Made by a program: the position numbers and the translations under genes
Assembly (NCBI GenBank): GCA_029339505.1
Contig: JAQISU010000132.1
Location: forward strand, 10,023,001-10,087,000
Source: Unio delphinus
Lineage: Eukaryota > Mollusca > Bivalvia > Unionida > Unionidae
Reading direction: 5' to 3'
DNA: 64,000 bases
Notes under the pieces: generated by a model
Seen by the model: the letters and a program-made list of their open reading frames with translations, nothing else
What the model was told of the DNA's origin: nothing
The model's database searches: none
In this document: piece by piece, positions 29,093-44,000 of the stretch
Layout: each line of letters opens with the position of its first letter
Numbering within the stretch: the stretch's first letter is position 1

Positions 29093-32000
29093 GACTTTGT
29101 ATGGCGCCTAATCTTTAGAAGCTCTAACATTTATAATGATATAACTACAAAAGAAACCACCATAAAATTAGAAAACAAAAAAACGTGCTGAAAAATATTT
29201 AAGAAAGGAAACATTATTAGGGCCTTAAGTTTGTTCTTGCAGTCAATAAAGGTGAGTTTTAAGGGCACTCTTAAAAGGGATCACTTTGTATTTGACTCTA
29301 ATTTCAATGGGCAATTTGTTCCACGTTGCTGGGCCCTGCAAAAGTACATTGTCCATATGATTTAGATGTCATAGTCTGGACTTGAGTAGAATTCAGTCAT
29401 ATGATCTGTTTGACACTTTGTATGACATAATGTATCATGTCATGTATTTGATTAGAAATCAGTCATATTATCTGATTGACACTTTGTATGACATAATGTA
29501 TCATGTCATGTACTTGATTAGAATTCAGTCATATGGTCTGATTCACTCTTTATTTGACATAATGTATCATGTGATGTACTTGATTAGAATTCAGTCATGT
29601 GGTCTAATTGACCTTTGATATGATATAATGTACCATTTCGTGTACTTGATTAGAATTGAATCATATGGTCAAATTCACTCTTTATTTGACATAATGTATC
29701 ATGTTCTATACTTGATTAGAATTTAGTCATATGGTCTGATTGACTCTTGACATGATGTAATGTATCATTTCATGTCCTTGGTTAGAATTCAGTCCAACTG
29801 AAAACAGCATATACCCTGATCTGTCATTTGATAATTAACAGACTGCATAGGAACCAGATTATGCAATGGCAGTCCTGTTTGATAATTAACAGACTGCATA
29901 GGAACCAGATTATGCAATGGCAGTCCTTATTGATAATTAACAGACTGCATAGGAACCAGATATGCTGGCACAATATGCAATGACAGTCCTTGTTCTATGT
30001 ACTTTGCATTTGGACTCGTATTATAAGCATGTATATACAGTGATGCAAAACAACAATTCATTATTCCTTTCTCCTCATTATTCATTCTCATCATAATAGA
30101 AGTGATTATATACATGTCAGATATTTAATTTCCAATGGGGTGATATATTATTGGCAATATGGTTAAATATTTTAAAGCAACACATTGAAAAGTTGTCAGT
30201 AATTGTCCATATTTCAGATTTATCCGAAGGTTTATATTGACACATTGCCTGTGCAGAAGTCTCGCTATGATTTTAAAACTAGGGGTCCAGGACTCTCATT
30301 TTGTTTTTTAAAAAAATAGGAGTCCCACCAGCAAAAGTTGCAGTCCCCTCTCAGAAAATGTTGAACTTTGCAGATTAAAAAACTGTTGGTAGCCATTAAG
30401 ATTAATTTTCATGTTCTTATAGAACCAACATGGTATGTGTGCACAACGATACGCCATTTCTGTAAACATTGGATCATGTGCTGTTTTGGTTGAAAATTAA
30501 ATTTTTGCCTGAAATGCCGACAGAAGGATTCCAAAGTAATGTGACACACCGTTTTCACTGATTTTGTAGTAATGCAATTCATTCATTTCATCCCAGATCT
30601 TGATAATATTATTTAATAAGTGGTAATTGTTTTATAAAAATTCTAGTTGCAACATTATTTTTTTGTCACCTTTATTCTTCAGGTAAACTTTTTAGCATGT
30701 CAGTTGTTTGGAATTGCCATCTCCATACCATTTCGAAAACTACTCGACCCAAGGACAACTAATCCAAAAGTACGTCAAGCCGTGGAGCTTGTGGTGGGAT
30801 TCGCCATGGCCTACTTCTGTTTTCAATAGTAAGAACTTGTAAAAACTTTGCTTGTATTACGTTTTTCCTTTTAGTATATTTCTTAAGAGTGACTCAAAAG
30901 ACATTCATTGTGACATTCATTCAGTCTGCTACCACCATTCTCCCCACATTTGCTGATTTTATTGTCCTCTCCTTCACCAACAATGTGCCTCCAATTTTCC
31001 ATTATGAGACTTAAAGTTTAGTCAGTACTTAATACATATGATTGGTCATTTTTAAGCCAGATTTAAATTTAATCCAATCAGATCACTGGATTCAAAAGTT
31101 TAGTCAATACTTAAGACACATGATTGGTTATTTTTAAGCCAGATTTAAATTTAATCCAATCAGATCACTGGATTCAAAAGTTTAGTCAGTACTTAAGACA
31201 CATGATTGGTCATTTTTAAGCCAGATTTATGTACATGATCTGATTTGATTTATACTTGCATGTATATGATCTAATTAGATATGTATTTACATGTATATAA
31301 TCTAATTAGATTTGTATTTACATTTAGTATATGATCTAATTAGATTTGTATTTCTATGTAGGTGATCTAATTAGATTTGTATTTCTATGTAGGTGATCTA
31401 ATTAGATTTGTATTTCTATGTAGGTGATGTAGTTAGATTTGTACATGTATTTACATCTATATGATCTAATTAGATTCGTATTTGTTTGTAGGTGATATTG
31501 TTAGATTTAAGATTTATATTTCCCTGTAGATGATTTAATTAGATTTGCTTACTGTGGGAGCAAATATTTTTTAAAAATACAAATTTGTCCTTTTGGTCTC
31601 AAACATTTTAACATAGTTTTTGATAACAGGAAGTTGAAAGAATTTTTAAAAAGTAGACCGATAAAATTTAATCTATGTTTATATATATTTGAGACAACCT
31701 TGTTAGATTTTCATGTCGTATCATCAGTTTGTCAAATTTTTGTGAAGATTTTTCATTTTAAGATTTGGTAGTGGGTATACATATTTTGCAATACAAATCT
31801 GATTTCATTTTCATTTCAGCCATATTCTGCATGTAATTGTACAGTGTGGAGTATGCTATCTTGTTTTGCTGTTTGGTCCAGCCAAGTGGATGCCTACGCT
31901 TGTATCCATCATAGCAATCACCTATCTGTCAGTCTGCCATATTTACAGAATGATTTACGACTATGGAGGATACACTCTGGATATAACGGGGTAAACATAT

Positions 32001-35000
32001 TTTTATGGAGATTGGTAAAGTAAATACTGCTTGAAAAACAATTTAATGGATAAAAAAAAGTCTTCAGTTGCAAAATTCAGCTTGTCAGATATTTTGCTGC
32101 ATGTTGTTGATTTCAAAATGACTATCAGTATTCACAAATCGTTCAGTTGCAAGTATAACAGAAATGTTATTAAGAATATAGCTTTTATTGTTTTTTATGT
32201 TAATGGTTACTGTCTTATTTGCGATAGAATAGGAAACTTGACAAAGTTCTAGTGCTAATGAGCTTAATTTACCAAACATTAAGTATGATACAGCTAAATA
32301 CGTATAGTGGAGTCGGCTCTGGTGGCCTAGTGGTTAGAGTGAGCACCTCACATGCAGGAGGTCATGGTTTTGTCCCTAACCGAGTCATACCAAAGACATA
32401 TAAAAATAGCACCAACAGCTGCCTCACTTGGCGCCCAGCATTAACAGGTTAGTGTTAGGACTGGTCGGCCTCGTGTCAGGACAATGTGACTGGGTGGGAC
32501 ATCATGATACATATCTGCGAAATGATGCCTCATTGATAGACATCGCTGAACTGCTACACTGCAGGCATCATAGTGATATGACTGAAAAATTGATTATGAT
32601 TATTTGTTTCCATCACGCCTTAAAATTTAAAACCATATCATATTCCAAAGGTAATACGTACAAACAATGCCAATTATTTATGACTGTTGAAAACAAAAGT
32701 AAATTGGGCTATGAAAATGTCCACTAGTGTTATTCCGCTTATCGACAATGATTAATCATTAGATGCAAAGCTCTCGGAAACGCTTAATTATGTATATTTG
32801 GACACAATTTTTTTATCTGGGATGCAGAAAATCACCCACGCAAGAGTCCTCCATACACAAGTTTTTGGGGTGGATGTTGGTGGCTTTTTTGTGCTTTATT
32901 CTTTTGCAAACAGGGTAGTTTCACGGAACAATAAATATGTTCTAATCACTGTGAATAATGAGACAATGCTTTTATTTGAGTTTGTTGCTGACATTCTTTG
33001 AGCAAAGGTCGTCGGCTTGCTTTGATGATGGTGCATTTCTTATTGAAAGGCACAGCTAAAGGCTCTAGTTGAAGGACCTAACAAATACCTATTTGTTATT
33101 GCCGCAGCAACATCAGATAATTGTAGAACGTTTAGACAGACTTTTTTTTTTGTTTAGTATATATCAGTTCTTCAAAGGTAATCAGTTTTCTTTAAAGTGT
33201 CAGCAAAACAATTTTTTTCTTCCATCTGTGTTTTTTTTTAAATTTGCGTCATCTGGTTGACTGTACTCAGTTTTTGTTTCCGCCTTCAGAGGTGTTGGAT
33301 TTTAAATAGTTAGTTGCATGGTTATTTTGATTATAATACAGCATACAGTAAAAAGACCAGATATCAGCTTAATCGGATTATGATATAACGGTGCATTGTT
33401 ATATCCAGGTTTGCTGCTTCCTGTATGGTGCCTTTGATTTTCTCTACTCCAAACGCAATACTGTATATAGTTTTTTTCAGCCAAAATTTGTGTCACTACA
33501 AAATGGAAAACAGAATCACAATTTTCTACATTGACGAAGCCCCGTGATCCAGTAATTGATTTCAGTTCCAATTGTAGCTGTATAAATATTGCATGCGAAC
33601 TCGAAACCAAGACGCATCAAGACTTGGACAAAATGCCATTGCAAATTTGGACAAGTATTTTTGGGTTAAACGAAAAAATGAAGAAGATTTAAATGAGATG
33701 AAGAACTGTGCTTAAGTTACTAGAACTGATATAGTGGACTATTCTGCGCATGGCTTTGAAAATATGTAATGTTTATGCATCACGCTATGGAAATGAAATG
33801 CATTACTTTGGAATCTTTCTGTCTGCATTTCAGACCCAAAATAATTAATTTTATTTTTTTTTTTATACCAAAATGGCACGTTATTTAATAATTACAGAAA
33901 TGACGTATTGTTGTGCAGAATGACCAGTCACACCGAATAAGCTGATACAGTTGTACATGTCAGTGTTGGGGGAATTAAACTTGATGGCAATCAACACTTC
34001 TTCTAATCTGCAAAGTTTAAAAAAAGTTTGGGATGGGACTGCAACTTTTGCTGGTGGGACTCCTATTTTTACCAAAGTGGGAGTCCTGGACTCCTAGTTT
34101 TAAAATCCTAGCAAGACCTCTGAGTTGGTTGAGCAAACCAATAAGATAATCAATTGTGAAACTCCATAATTTGTAAAGGGAGACTACTTGTTTTAGTTAT
34201 ATGCAAATGCCATTTTCAGTAGATGCAAACTTTCAGAATTAGAACATATAGTCATGATTACATGAGTATGCTGTTAAATTGTTTAACTAATAAATTTAAA
34301 TAGATTTTGATGTTTTATTACAGTTTAAATGTGAGATACTTTGTATTTATAAATAATGACAAACAAGAAAACCTTGTCTTTCTAATCTTTAAATTTTAGC
34401 TGTAAGGATTTGGGGCATTGCAACAGTATTTCAGTTACATATGACAGCAGTCATACAAATTTTCATTTCACAAATTTGTAAAACAAAAATAATACAGTAT
34501 ACGAATGTAATTTTTATGAGGTTAAAGTGTGCCTGTCATTAAAAGAGAGTGCTTCTGTAAATTTACATTTATTAACATTTTGAACTCTTGTGCAAAGTAA
34601 TAACTGTACAACAAACAAAAATCTTAATTTTCTCTTAGTAACCAATATATAATTAGTTATGAGTTGGTTAAGTGGAACTAATTATCGATTATGAAATTCT
34701 GATTGATTTATATCACTGTTCTTATTCATATTCATATCCATTTTAGTTTATACAAAAGCATGCCATGCCATAGTCAGAGAGGACCTTTCAGTTTATACGA
34801 AAGCATGCCATGCCATAGTCAGAGAGGACCTTTCAGTTTATACAAAAGCATGCCATGCCATAGTCAGAGAGGACCTTTCAGTTTATACGAAAGCATGCCA
34901 TACCAATTGTGAAAAATATAAAACATTTATTATTGCAACTGCTGATGTTTTCTTTGGAGGCTGCAGTTACCAATCCCAAATGTTCTCCTAGATAAATAGA

Positions 35001-38000
35001 ATAAGCCATAATAAATATATATAATAATTTGCTTGGATCATTCCCAAATAAAAAAGATAAGCAGTTTACTTGGATCATTCCATAACATAATAAGCAGTTT
35101 GCTTGTATCTTTCCAAAATAACTAGAAGAAGCAGTTTGCTTGGATCATTCCAAAATAACTAGAATAAGCAATTTGCTTTGATCAACCATCCAGTATCTTT
35201 TGGGTGTTTTATATGTAAACCATCATCTTTTTGGATTCTCATTCCACATTGAACGTACATGTAGAACTTAGATCTGAATTACTGATAATATTCCAGATTT
35301 TATAGAACCATGATCTCATACAATCCATTACAAGTATGTTGGGTACCTAGGCACATTAATATAAAGGATAATAGAGGGCAGAAAAAGCAGCCAAAGCTGC
35401 CTCAGACTCACTCATTTCTGATGGAAGATTCCATATATTGTATAAATCTGGTTTTTCAACATGGCTGGCAAAATATTAGGCATGCAAATGTCCCCAAATG
35501 AAACTTGAGACCATAAAGCCTGCTATTTGAGAGTGGCCTCCCTTTGAATGGAACAAATTGGAGAGATGAGGTGGTATTGTGTCACTTACATATCAGACAC
35601 AGTACATGTACCACTAACCTCCTGAATTCCTGAATGGTAAAGCTAAGCCAGAGTGTATACCTTACCAACGTCCATAGACAGCAGAACACATTTCATGTCG
35701 AGTTTGTAGATTTCCACCACATGTTATGGATGTATTTTGATATGAACTGCTGGAAAATAGCTGTATGGTGATATACTACCCAAGAGAATCTTAGATATGA
35801 GAGATTTTGATTTTTTTGAAAGAACTTTTAATTATGTTTTATGAATTTACATGTTTATTTTATTGTCATCTTACGTACGTGTTAACATACTTTTATCATT
35901 GTTACATTTTATTTTATCTTCTTGTACTTACTTTTATTTTGAATGCCTTTTTTTCAGGCCACTAATGATAGCAACACAAAAGGTAACATCTCTGGCATTT
36001 GCACTCTATGATGGAACAAGCAGAGATGAAAAGAAGTTGACTGATGATCAAAAGTCTCAGATGATTAAGTACGTTTTGTGTTTAGTTGTTTAGTGTTGTC
36101 CTTGTTTGAGGTAATAATTAAATTCTTGAGTGATATAGGTTTAACTTTTTCAATTGTAATGTGATCTTTTTCATTACAGATGTTCGAGTTAAAGGTTTAT
36201 CATATGCATTACTGTTAACATTTTACATGTATATGAGTGTTTAGTGTTTACTTATACATTTGTGTTTACTTATACATTTGTTTACATGTTATGTTTTTAG
36301 CTGTACATTAGCATTAATTTTTACATGTACATCAATGATAAGTCTTTACACGTAAGTATTAAGTTTCACACGTACATTGGTGTCAAGTTTTTTGCATGTA
36401 TATCAGAGTAATGCATTTTTGTATATTAATGGGAAGTTTTGTACATGTAAATCAGTGGTTCATTTAACACATTAACCCCTGCCGCCTTGATAACTCATCA
36501 CACTTTACCTCCCACATCTCCAGAGTGCCTCGATAATGGGGCCGAGTTTGCATAGCTTGTATCCTGAGCGCCGAGTTTTAGTGGCAGTATTTTTGTAATA
36601 CCTGTAATTACATTGCATAAACTGCAAACATATTTAAATATTTAACTAAAATTTTTTAATCACAGATCATTATGTGTCTGAATTCAATGAAAAAAAATTT
36701 ACAGAAAATTAGGTTAAGAAATACGAAGCACATGTACGTTTCATTATGTTCCAGGGTCTATGAATGGAATCTATACAAATTTCGTGCCGCTAAAATTTTC
36801 TCATTCGTTTCTGTGTACCTTTATCAATTGTAAATTCCCAATAAGTAATACATGAATGCCTATTCATTTGAACCACTACAGCAAGAATAATTAAAAGTCA
36901 ACACGTTTTTAGCATGCAGATAAGTTTTACTTGAGATTTTATGACTTTCGAAAGAAATATGTAAAACCTACTATACTAATCATTGTGCAAAGTGAATCTG
37001 GTTGTATGACTCTCCTTCATTTTAAATTTCATAATTTCTTAAAATATATGTCAAGTGGAGTCTGCTTCTTAGACCTTAGATTTTGTGACTATCAAAAGAA
37101 ACATGTAAAAATTACTATGCTAATCATTGCACAAAAGTGCAGTCTATATGGCTTCATGACTCACGATAATTTTAAATTTCATAATTTTTTAAAGTATCTG
37201 TCTAGTAGAGTCAGCTTCTATGCTATTAACTGTTGCCTTCTAGCAAAGTCAAGAATGATTCTGAGTTAGAAGATTTTAACACTGTCCACATCTTGAGTTT
37301 CCAGCCACCTCAAACTAGCTTCTAAGTGCTCTATACTGCCACATGAATGCATGTACAGTTTCATACCCTCTCAATTTCCAGCTAGTAAAGTGGATATTAT
37401 TTACTGATCAGCTGATTGCATCTTATAACACCACAACGCCCAGAAAACATGTTGGCGGCTTTCTTTTAAAACAAATTTTATTAAACTGTGAGATACTTTC
37501 ATTGACCCACTGCATTGTCTGCTGCTTGTTGTGTATCCAGTTAAAGAAGAAACACACGTCGGCTATTGTTTGTATTTCAAAACACAGCTGCTCAGATCAT
37601 CCTTTATGTAACAATGATCAGAGCACACCTCCCCGCTGCTCTGTACCCTACATTGACTATCCATTCAATCCAGAATCAAACACAAAATTTGTTCTCAGTG
37701 CTATGTTTTGCTGATGGACTCCAATCCAATGAGAAGTCAGAAATTTGATCATTTCTGATTTTATGTATATTCTTAGTTCAGGAATGTTGACAGTTTTAAT
37801 GTTTTCTTTGCTTAGGATAGTAACCGTGTTTTTATCCATCTGCCTGTTAGAGGATCTGTCCACTAAAATAGTGTTATTATTATTGTGCATTTTTTTATAT
37901 TTTTTTCTTACAGAAAATGCCCAGATTTGCTGACATTCTGGAGTTATATCTTCTATTACCATGGGTTCATGAGTGGACCTCTTGCTTTCTTCTCTGATTA

Positions 38001-41000
38001 TATTGATTTTATTGACGGCTCTAATTTCCTTGGCAAAAGAGGTCAAGATGACACTCGGGTAATTAAATTATTTTTGTTTCATCTGTATTAATATGTTAAT
38101 GTATAGGTCACATGTTTTTGGTGGCAATCAAACCAGAAACTGTATGTTAATAATGTAGCTATTATATATTTAAGTAACTCTGTTTTATCTTCATTGATTC
38201 AATCCTGTATTCAGATAATTCCACCCTTTTTCTTAACAGGGGAAGGAGGTATTGGGTGCCATAAACTAGTGTAGTTCCGATTATCGATTATAATTGATCA
38301 TCAGTTGGTTGAGCAAACCAATAAGATAATCGATTGTGAAACTCCATAATCGATTGTGTGTAAATGGAGACTACTTTTTAGGTGTATACAAAGCACAAAG
38401 GTTAGTAAAACTCTCAGCCACTAAAGTTGACCTGAAATTTATTAATCTCTTCACAACTACAAATAAAAATCCTTATGATTCATAATTAGGAACATATAGT
38501 CATTATTACATGGTCAAGTTGTTAAATTGTTGAGTTAATAAATTTAAACACATTTTGTTGATTTGTTGCAGTTAAATTGCAACATCTTTTGTAGTATTTA
38601 TAAACAATGACAAACAAGAAAATCATGTCCTTCAATACTTTAAATTATAAACACATCACATATAAACAAAAGAATTTCAGGAGATTGTAGCAGTATTTCA
38701 GTTACATATAACTGATAAGCCATAAAAAGTTGCGTTCATTAAACAAAGTTGTAGAACAAAAGTAATACACGATGTAATATTATTGTCAGGTTAAAGTATA
38801 CATGTCATTAAAAGCCATTACTCCTGTACATTTATAAACATATTGAACCCTTGATCAAAGATACAACTGTGTAACAAAAATTAATATTTGCTCTTAGTAA
38901 CCGATTATAATCGATGATCAGTTGGTTAAGGGGAACCGATTATCGATTATGAATTTCTGACCGATTCCCATCTCTACCATAAACATTTTAGTTCTAAAAT
39001 ACACCTTGTACATCAAATCACAGATGCAAATAAGATGATGTATTCAATGTAACACTTGTTTTATTTCATTGTTGTAAAGAGATTTAATTTGGATATAATG
39101 GACTGGTTGAGCTAAATGTTTGTTCATGTGACTGATAAATTTGGATATAATGGACTGGTAGAGCTAAATGTTTGTTCATGTGACTGATAAATTTGGATAT
39201 AATGGACTGGTAGAGCTAAATGTTTGTTCATGTGACTGATAAATTTGGATATAATGGACTGGTAGAGCTAAATGTTTGCTCATGTGACTGATAAATTTGG
39301 ATATAATGGACTGGTAGAGCTAAATGTTTACTCATGTGACTGATAGATTTGGATATAATGGCCTGGTTGAGCTACTATTTTGCTCATGGCTATGATAAAG
39401 GAGTGGGTACTGTAAGAGTCATTTTCATCCTTTACTCAGGTTTTATCCATTTCACATTGTGTTCAGTCTGTCTACTCTGATATTGTTTATTTCACTTTGA
39501 GTTCAGTCTATCTTAATTAGATCTATTTCACATTTTTTTTAAAAAGTTGATAGCATGCCAGTAAAAGGTAAGAATATGAAAATATAAAAAAGGTACTTTA
39601 TTTTTCTTTTATGTAAACAATGCTGTTTTCTTGATTTCAGACTACTTCGGAAGCAAGGGAGCCGCCAAATCCCATGGTAAAGATTTCAAAAGATCAATAT
39701 TGTTTTGTTTCTTTTTATTAAATGTTTTATATTATAGCTTTTTATGTATTTTGAACGAAGATAAAAGGGTAAACAATTATGACCACTTAAGGCAGGTGAT
39801 AACATAACACACAAAGATGCACCCTTGGCATGTAATTGTGTGATTAGTGCAAAATATGTACAGATTACTGCACTTAGAATACAGTATTATGTGATAACAC
39901 CAAACGGTGTTTACAAATTCCAATTTTATCGATAGACTGCATCATCCAGGCTAAGATGCAATCTTCAAGCAAGGCTGCATCATCCAGTCTAGGATGCAAT
40001 CTTCCAAGCAAGACTGCATCATCCAGTCTAGATTGCAATCTTCCAAGCAAGGCTGCATCATCCAGGCTAAGATGCAATCTTCCATGGTTTGCAATGCATG
40101 GCGAAAATGTTTCTGTAATTGATACAGTGGGATTTATGCTAAACCTGAACGTGTCCCTGTGTGGATGCAGATTTTCTTCTCTTTCTTTTCGGGAAAAGAG
40201 AATATTTGGTGTATTAGAGGCTGTAGTGCAGCCCTTTCTAACACTCGCGTTCTCTAGGGATCCCATCAAGTATTTTGTGCACAAATGCCCAGATGCAATT
40301 TTTCATAAACCTTTTAATAACCTTTGATTGGTCAACAACAATGTTAAACTAAGGGGACTATTTTTGAAGTACATAATAAAGAATAGTATTTGTTGCAGGC
40401 TAGGCTGTGGATTTTTCATCCTGCTCAGAAGTGCAAGTATCTGTTTTTGATCAGATTTCATTTTTTTTAATTCAGAATATTGATACTTATACCTATATCC
40501 TTACATATACATTGTGAATTTCAGCCTACTGTGGCACGCAAGGTTGGAGAGTCAGCAGTATTTGGTGTACTCATGTTGTGCCAGCCTATATTCTGTCCAT
40601 GGGAATTTATCTTGAGTAAGTTATTCAATCAGTCTTCTGTCCATGGGAATTTATCTTGAGTAAGTTATTCACTCTGTCTTTTGTCCATGGGAATTTATAT
40701 TGAGTAAGTTATTCACTCTGTCTTCTATCCGTGGGAATTTATCTTGAGTAAGTTATTTAGTCTGTCTATTGTCCATGGAAATTTATCTTGAGGAAGTTAT
40801 TCAGTCTTCTGCCCATGGGATTTTATCTTAAAGGAGACTAGAAATGAAAATTTTTATTTTATAAATTTAATTCTTTACAAATTCTAATTCGAATATAATG
40901 TTTAAAAATATAATATCGTGTGCGGATATTGATTATCTTGCGAAGAAGATACAATGATTCCGTAAATTGCCGAGTATTTCCGAGTTTTAATGAGACGACA

Positions 41001-44000
41001 GATCACGTGGTCTCGTGACATCATACTAGCCAGTCCTCGTATACAAACAGAAACATTGCAAGAGAGAGAGGCCATTGATAGCGGTTTTCATCGGAAGTAA
41101 TTTTTCACACACATAAAAAAACAACACCCCACAAATAAATCTGCAAGGAGGAAATCATACATAATTAATTTCAACATTAAGAAGCTTCCTTTCTATGATT
41201 CAATTACAGTGTATTTTATATGCATGCTACAGATAGCGTATTGACAAATCTGTAAGTATATACATGCTTCGTTAAAATAGAGTACGTACTGTACTGGTCA
41301 GTGCTGAAAGAAATGTTTTAAGCACAGGCCCCGGGCTGATGACTTAAATAAACTTACTAGCCCTGGCTGAAATTCCACAGACTCGAACAGTTCATATATG
41401 TTAACTTTCAAGCCGGGAGAAGAAAGAAAGAAAATAAATTCCAATTTTGGAGGTATTTCCTCCCTATCTCGTAATATTTCTCTTGATTTTTCGCAGTTAA
41501 CTCCCGATTATTTCAGTATGTCTCTCAATTTTCATTTCTCAGAAGAAGAAAATCCATATATAATTTTTTTATCAAGTGTGCAGTCCACAAATGTCATATT
41601 CTATTTTATCACTTGTGAATATTGTAGTTAAGAAATAATTAATATCACAGGACAGTTTTTGTCTTCAGTAAATAGATTAAGATTAAACATTATTCACGTA
41701 AATTTCAGATTATTTAACTACACAGAAGTACTTCTTGTAAAAAAAATTGTCACCAATTAGTTTAAAACCCATGAATTATCACAATGAAGGATGCGTAATT
41801 TTCTCTGCAAATAAAATCTCCATTTCCGCTCTAAAAAAACTTGGCCAGTTAACACCTGACATTCCTCTACCATCTATGTAAAGTTTCATTACCATGATTA
41901 AATTAAAAGAAGGAATAAAAAAAATATGACACAGTATATGTGCCCCTAAAAAACTAATTCAAAATAAATATTTAATTCAGTAAACAGTGTTACATATCTT
42001 AACACTTAAACTAAAGGAAATAGGATGGGATATAAAATGTGGGAAAACAATGGCCACATACATGTACGGTAACGTTTGACTGCAGATTTGAACTCTTAAA
42101 ATGAAGTCTTTTGCCTCAAAGTTACAACAAAATTCGGCATCGCTTATTTGCCAATGACTTTCTGGTGCTTACATACACACTCTGTAGCACATGGTTTCTT
42201 TAAATTATGTCAGAGGGCCAGTCCTTTTCACAACATAAGTGCAATGATAATGAATAATTGTTAATTTGTTAAACTGCCATTATGTTTGTGTACTTAATTC
42301 TAACCTCTAACTATTATGCAGACCAGAATATGAAAAAAAGGTCTTGTCCTGGGGTATAATAAGGCGTATCACAGGGAGAAATTGCACATCGGGGCAAATA
42401 GGTGGGGTCAATAGTCGCTTCCCCCCCCCCCAATTTCTATTGTCAGCCAGTTAATGTGAAACTTTGATTTTATATCGGATCTCTTTTCTTTTAATCGCTG
42501 CTATTTAAACTGCCCAAGGGACAGTTTTATATCAGTCCCAATCATTACAGATTTCCGTTTATACATTTTACGAGTAATAGGCATAGACTGAAAGGTTGTG
42601 TTTTTTTAAATAATTTTTTTAATATTTTTTTTAAAATTACTTAAATTGTTTTTCTCAAAACACGACAGTGTCAAGGGTTGATAATCTTATTATTATTATT
42701 TTTTTAAGCAAAACTTCCATTTGATTAAAGTCAGATCTCAATTATACATAGGACAGTGGTGACTTTATTTAGATTGTAATCTTGAAGAAGAAAAAACATT
42801 TACTCATTTCATCAGCACGATCAGGTGTCGGGCTGTCATATTTGTTATTAGCACTTACTCGGCCTTCTGCCTATTTTCGTAACTCGTATGTTTGACACTC
42901 TACCAGGATTTAAAATATACAATGGTATGTCTGGAACAGTTTCAACTTTTAGTCTAGGCTTAGCATTCGTGTATCCTAGAGGTTCTATGTTTTTAGGATC
43001 CCTCTGGTAACATTCCTTTGAGAAATGTAATGAGCACGGATTGCTGTATGGTGTTGCATTGAAATCGACTCGCTTGTAATAATGTATCCAGACTTTCTTT
43101 ATCATTTGGAAAAGAAAAAAAAATGAACTCCACAGCCTTTTCTATGTATGCTATTACACCCGTAAGCAACTCAAAACGGCATGGTACTCTATATGAAATG
43201 AACCTTGCAACTGTAGGTCTGGATGCTGGAGTTGCTAGTATGACGTCACTTTCCGAAAGTAACCGAATAGGCGCGGAAAATATGCATACGAGGTCGCGGA
43301 AACTCAGCGCCTAGAAGTACGGTTGCACACGACGCTTCAGAATCATGTTTTTCTCTGCAGTGTAATTAATATTATTGTATATTTCCACTGGTTTCTAGTC
43401 TCCTTTAAGTAAGTTATTCAGTTTTGTCTTCTGTCAATGAACTTATCTTAATTTATTAAAGTGGGTGGATTGTGAACTTTTAAGTGTGGAAGTGCTGGTG
43501 TAAGTGGAAGTGCATGTTTGACACAAATTGTAGGTGTATGTCTTCTTTTAAATCACATGGTCATGATGTATGTCTAGCCAAAAAAACATAATTATCACAT
43601 TGCCTGTGGCATTGGTATTAGAAGAGGCATTGGCCTAGATGTCAGGATACAGGGTTCTGGATTTGACTTACAAGTTTTGCATGTAATATAAATAAACACA
43701 CACTTTTGATTATCTTCTATTTTTATAAGGGCTATGAACTCAAAGGTCAAGGTCACAGAGTCATGTCATTTTTCTATTGGTGGGTCATTAGGTTAAAGTC
43801 TTGGATCTTTCTATTTTTGGCCTTTATAAATGTTGGCCATAGGCTAAAAATAACATTACTAGTATGAAAGTTAAAGGACCAAGGTTCAAGTTACACCCAA
43901 AGGGATATAAGGTCCAAGCATAAAAGGTCAAGGTCACTGTCCAAATTGATTTATTGTTCATACTTATTAAAATGTGTATGATGTGGCTATGCACAGATTA

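Larger units (their letters stand above)
21667..30682 (+). other. MBOAT1/2: MBOAT intron 1
   Basis: 9.0 kb. Contains a LINE end (23490-23805), the MITE pair (24114-24765, 27578-28229), the CCAAT-bearing array (28230-28960), LINE copy B (29050-29375), two minisatellites (29388-29796, 29828-29985) and the first inverted copy (30259-30560). The stretches 21667-23489, 23806-24030 and 24766-27577 show no genes and nothing else that I recognise. Confidence 0.8.
30829..31819 (+). other. MBOAT1/2: MBOAT intron 2
   Basis: 991 bp. Holds the 83-bp and 31-bp tandem arrays (31013-31230, 31236-31546). The rest is AT-rich and featureless. Confidence 0.8.
31991..35957 (+). other. MBOAT1/2: MBOAT intron 3
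   Basis: 4.0 kb. Contains SINE-1 (32308-32605), the right inverted copy (33770-34120), a degraded ATCGAT-rich repeat (34126-34715), minisatellites (34745-34905, 35040-35185) and a LINE RNase H tail (35310-35830). 32606-33769 holds no recognisable feature; the short frames there look random. Confidence 0.75.
36069..37913 (+). other. MBOAT1/2: MBOAT intron 4
   Basis: 1.85 kb. A loose ACATGT-rich stretch (36220-36460), a diverged 150-bp tandem duplication (36930-37080 and 37081-37225) and a small LINE fragment (37555-37725). 36461-36929 shows nothing recognisable. Confidence 0.7.
38059..39640 (+). other. MBOAT1/2: MBOAT intron 5
   Basis: 1.58 kb. Contains the ATCGAT-rich repeat (38268-38975) and the 52-bp minisatellite (39089-39365). 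The remainder is unremarkable. Confidence 0.75.
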
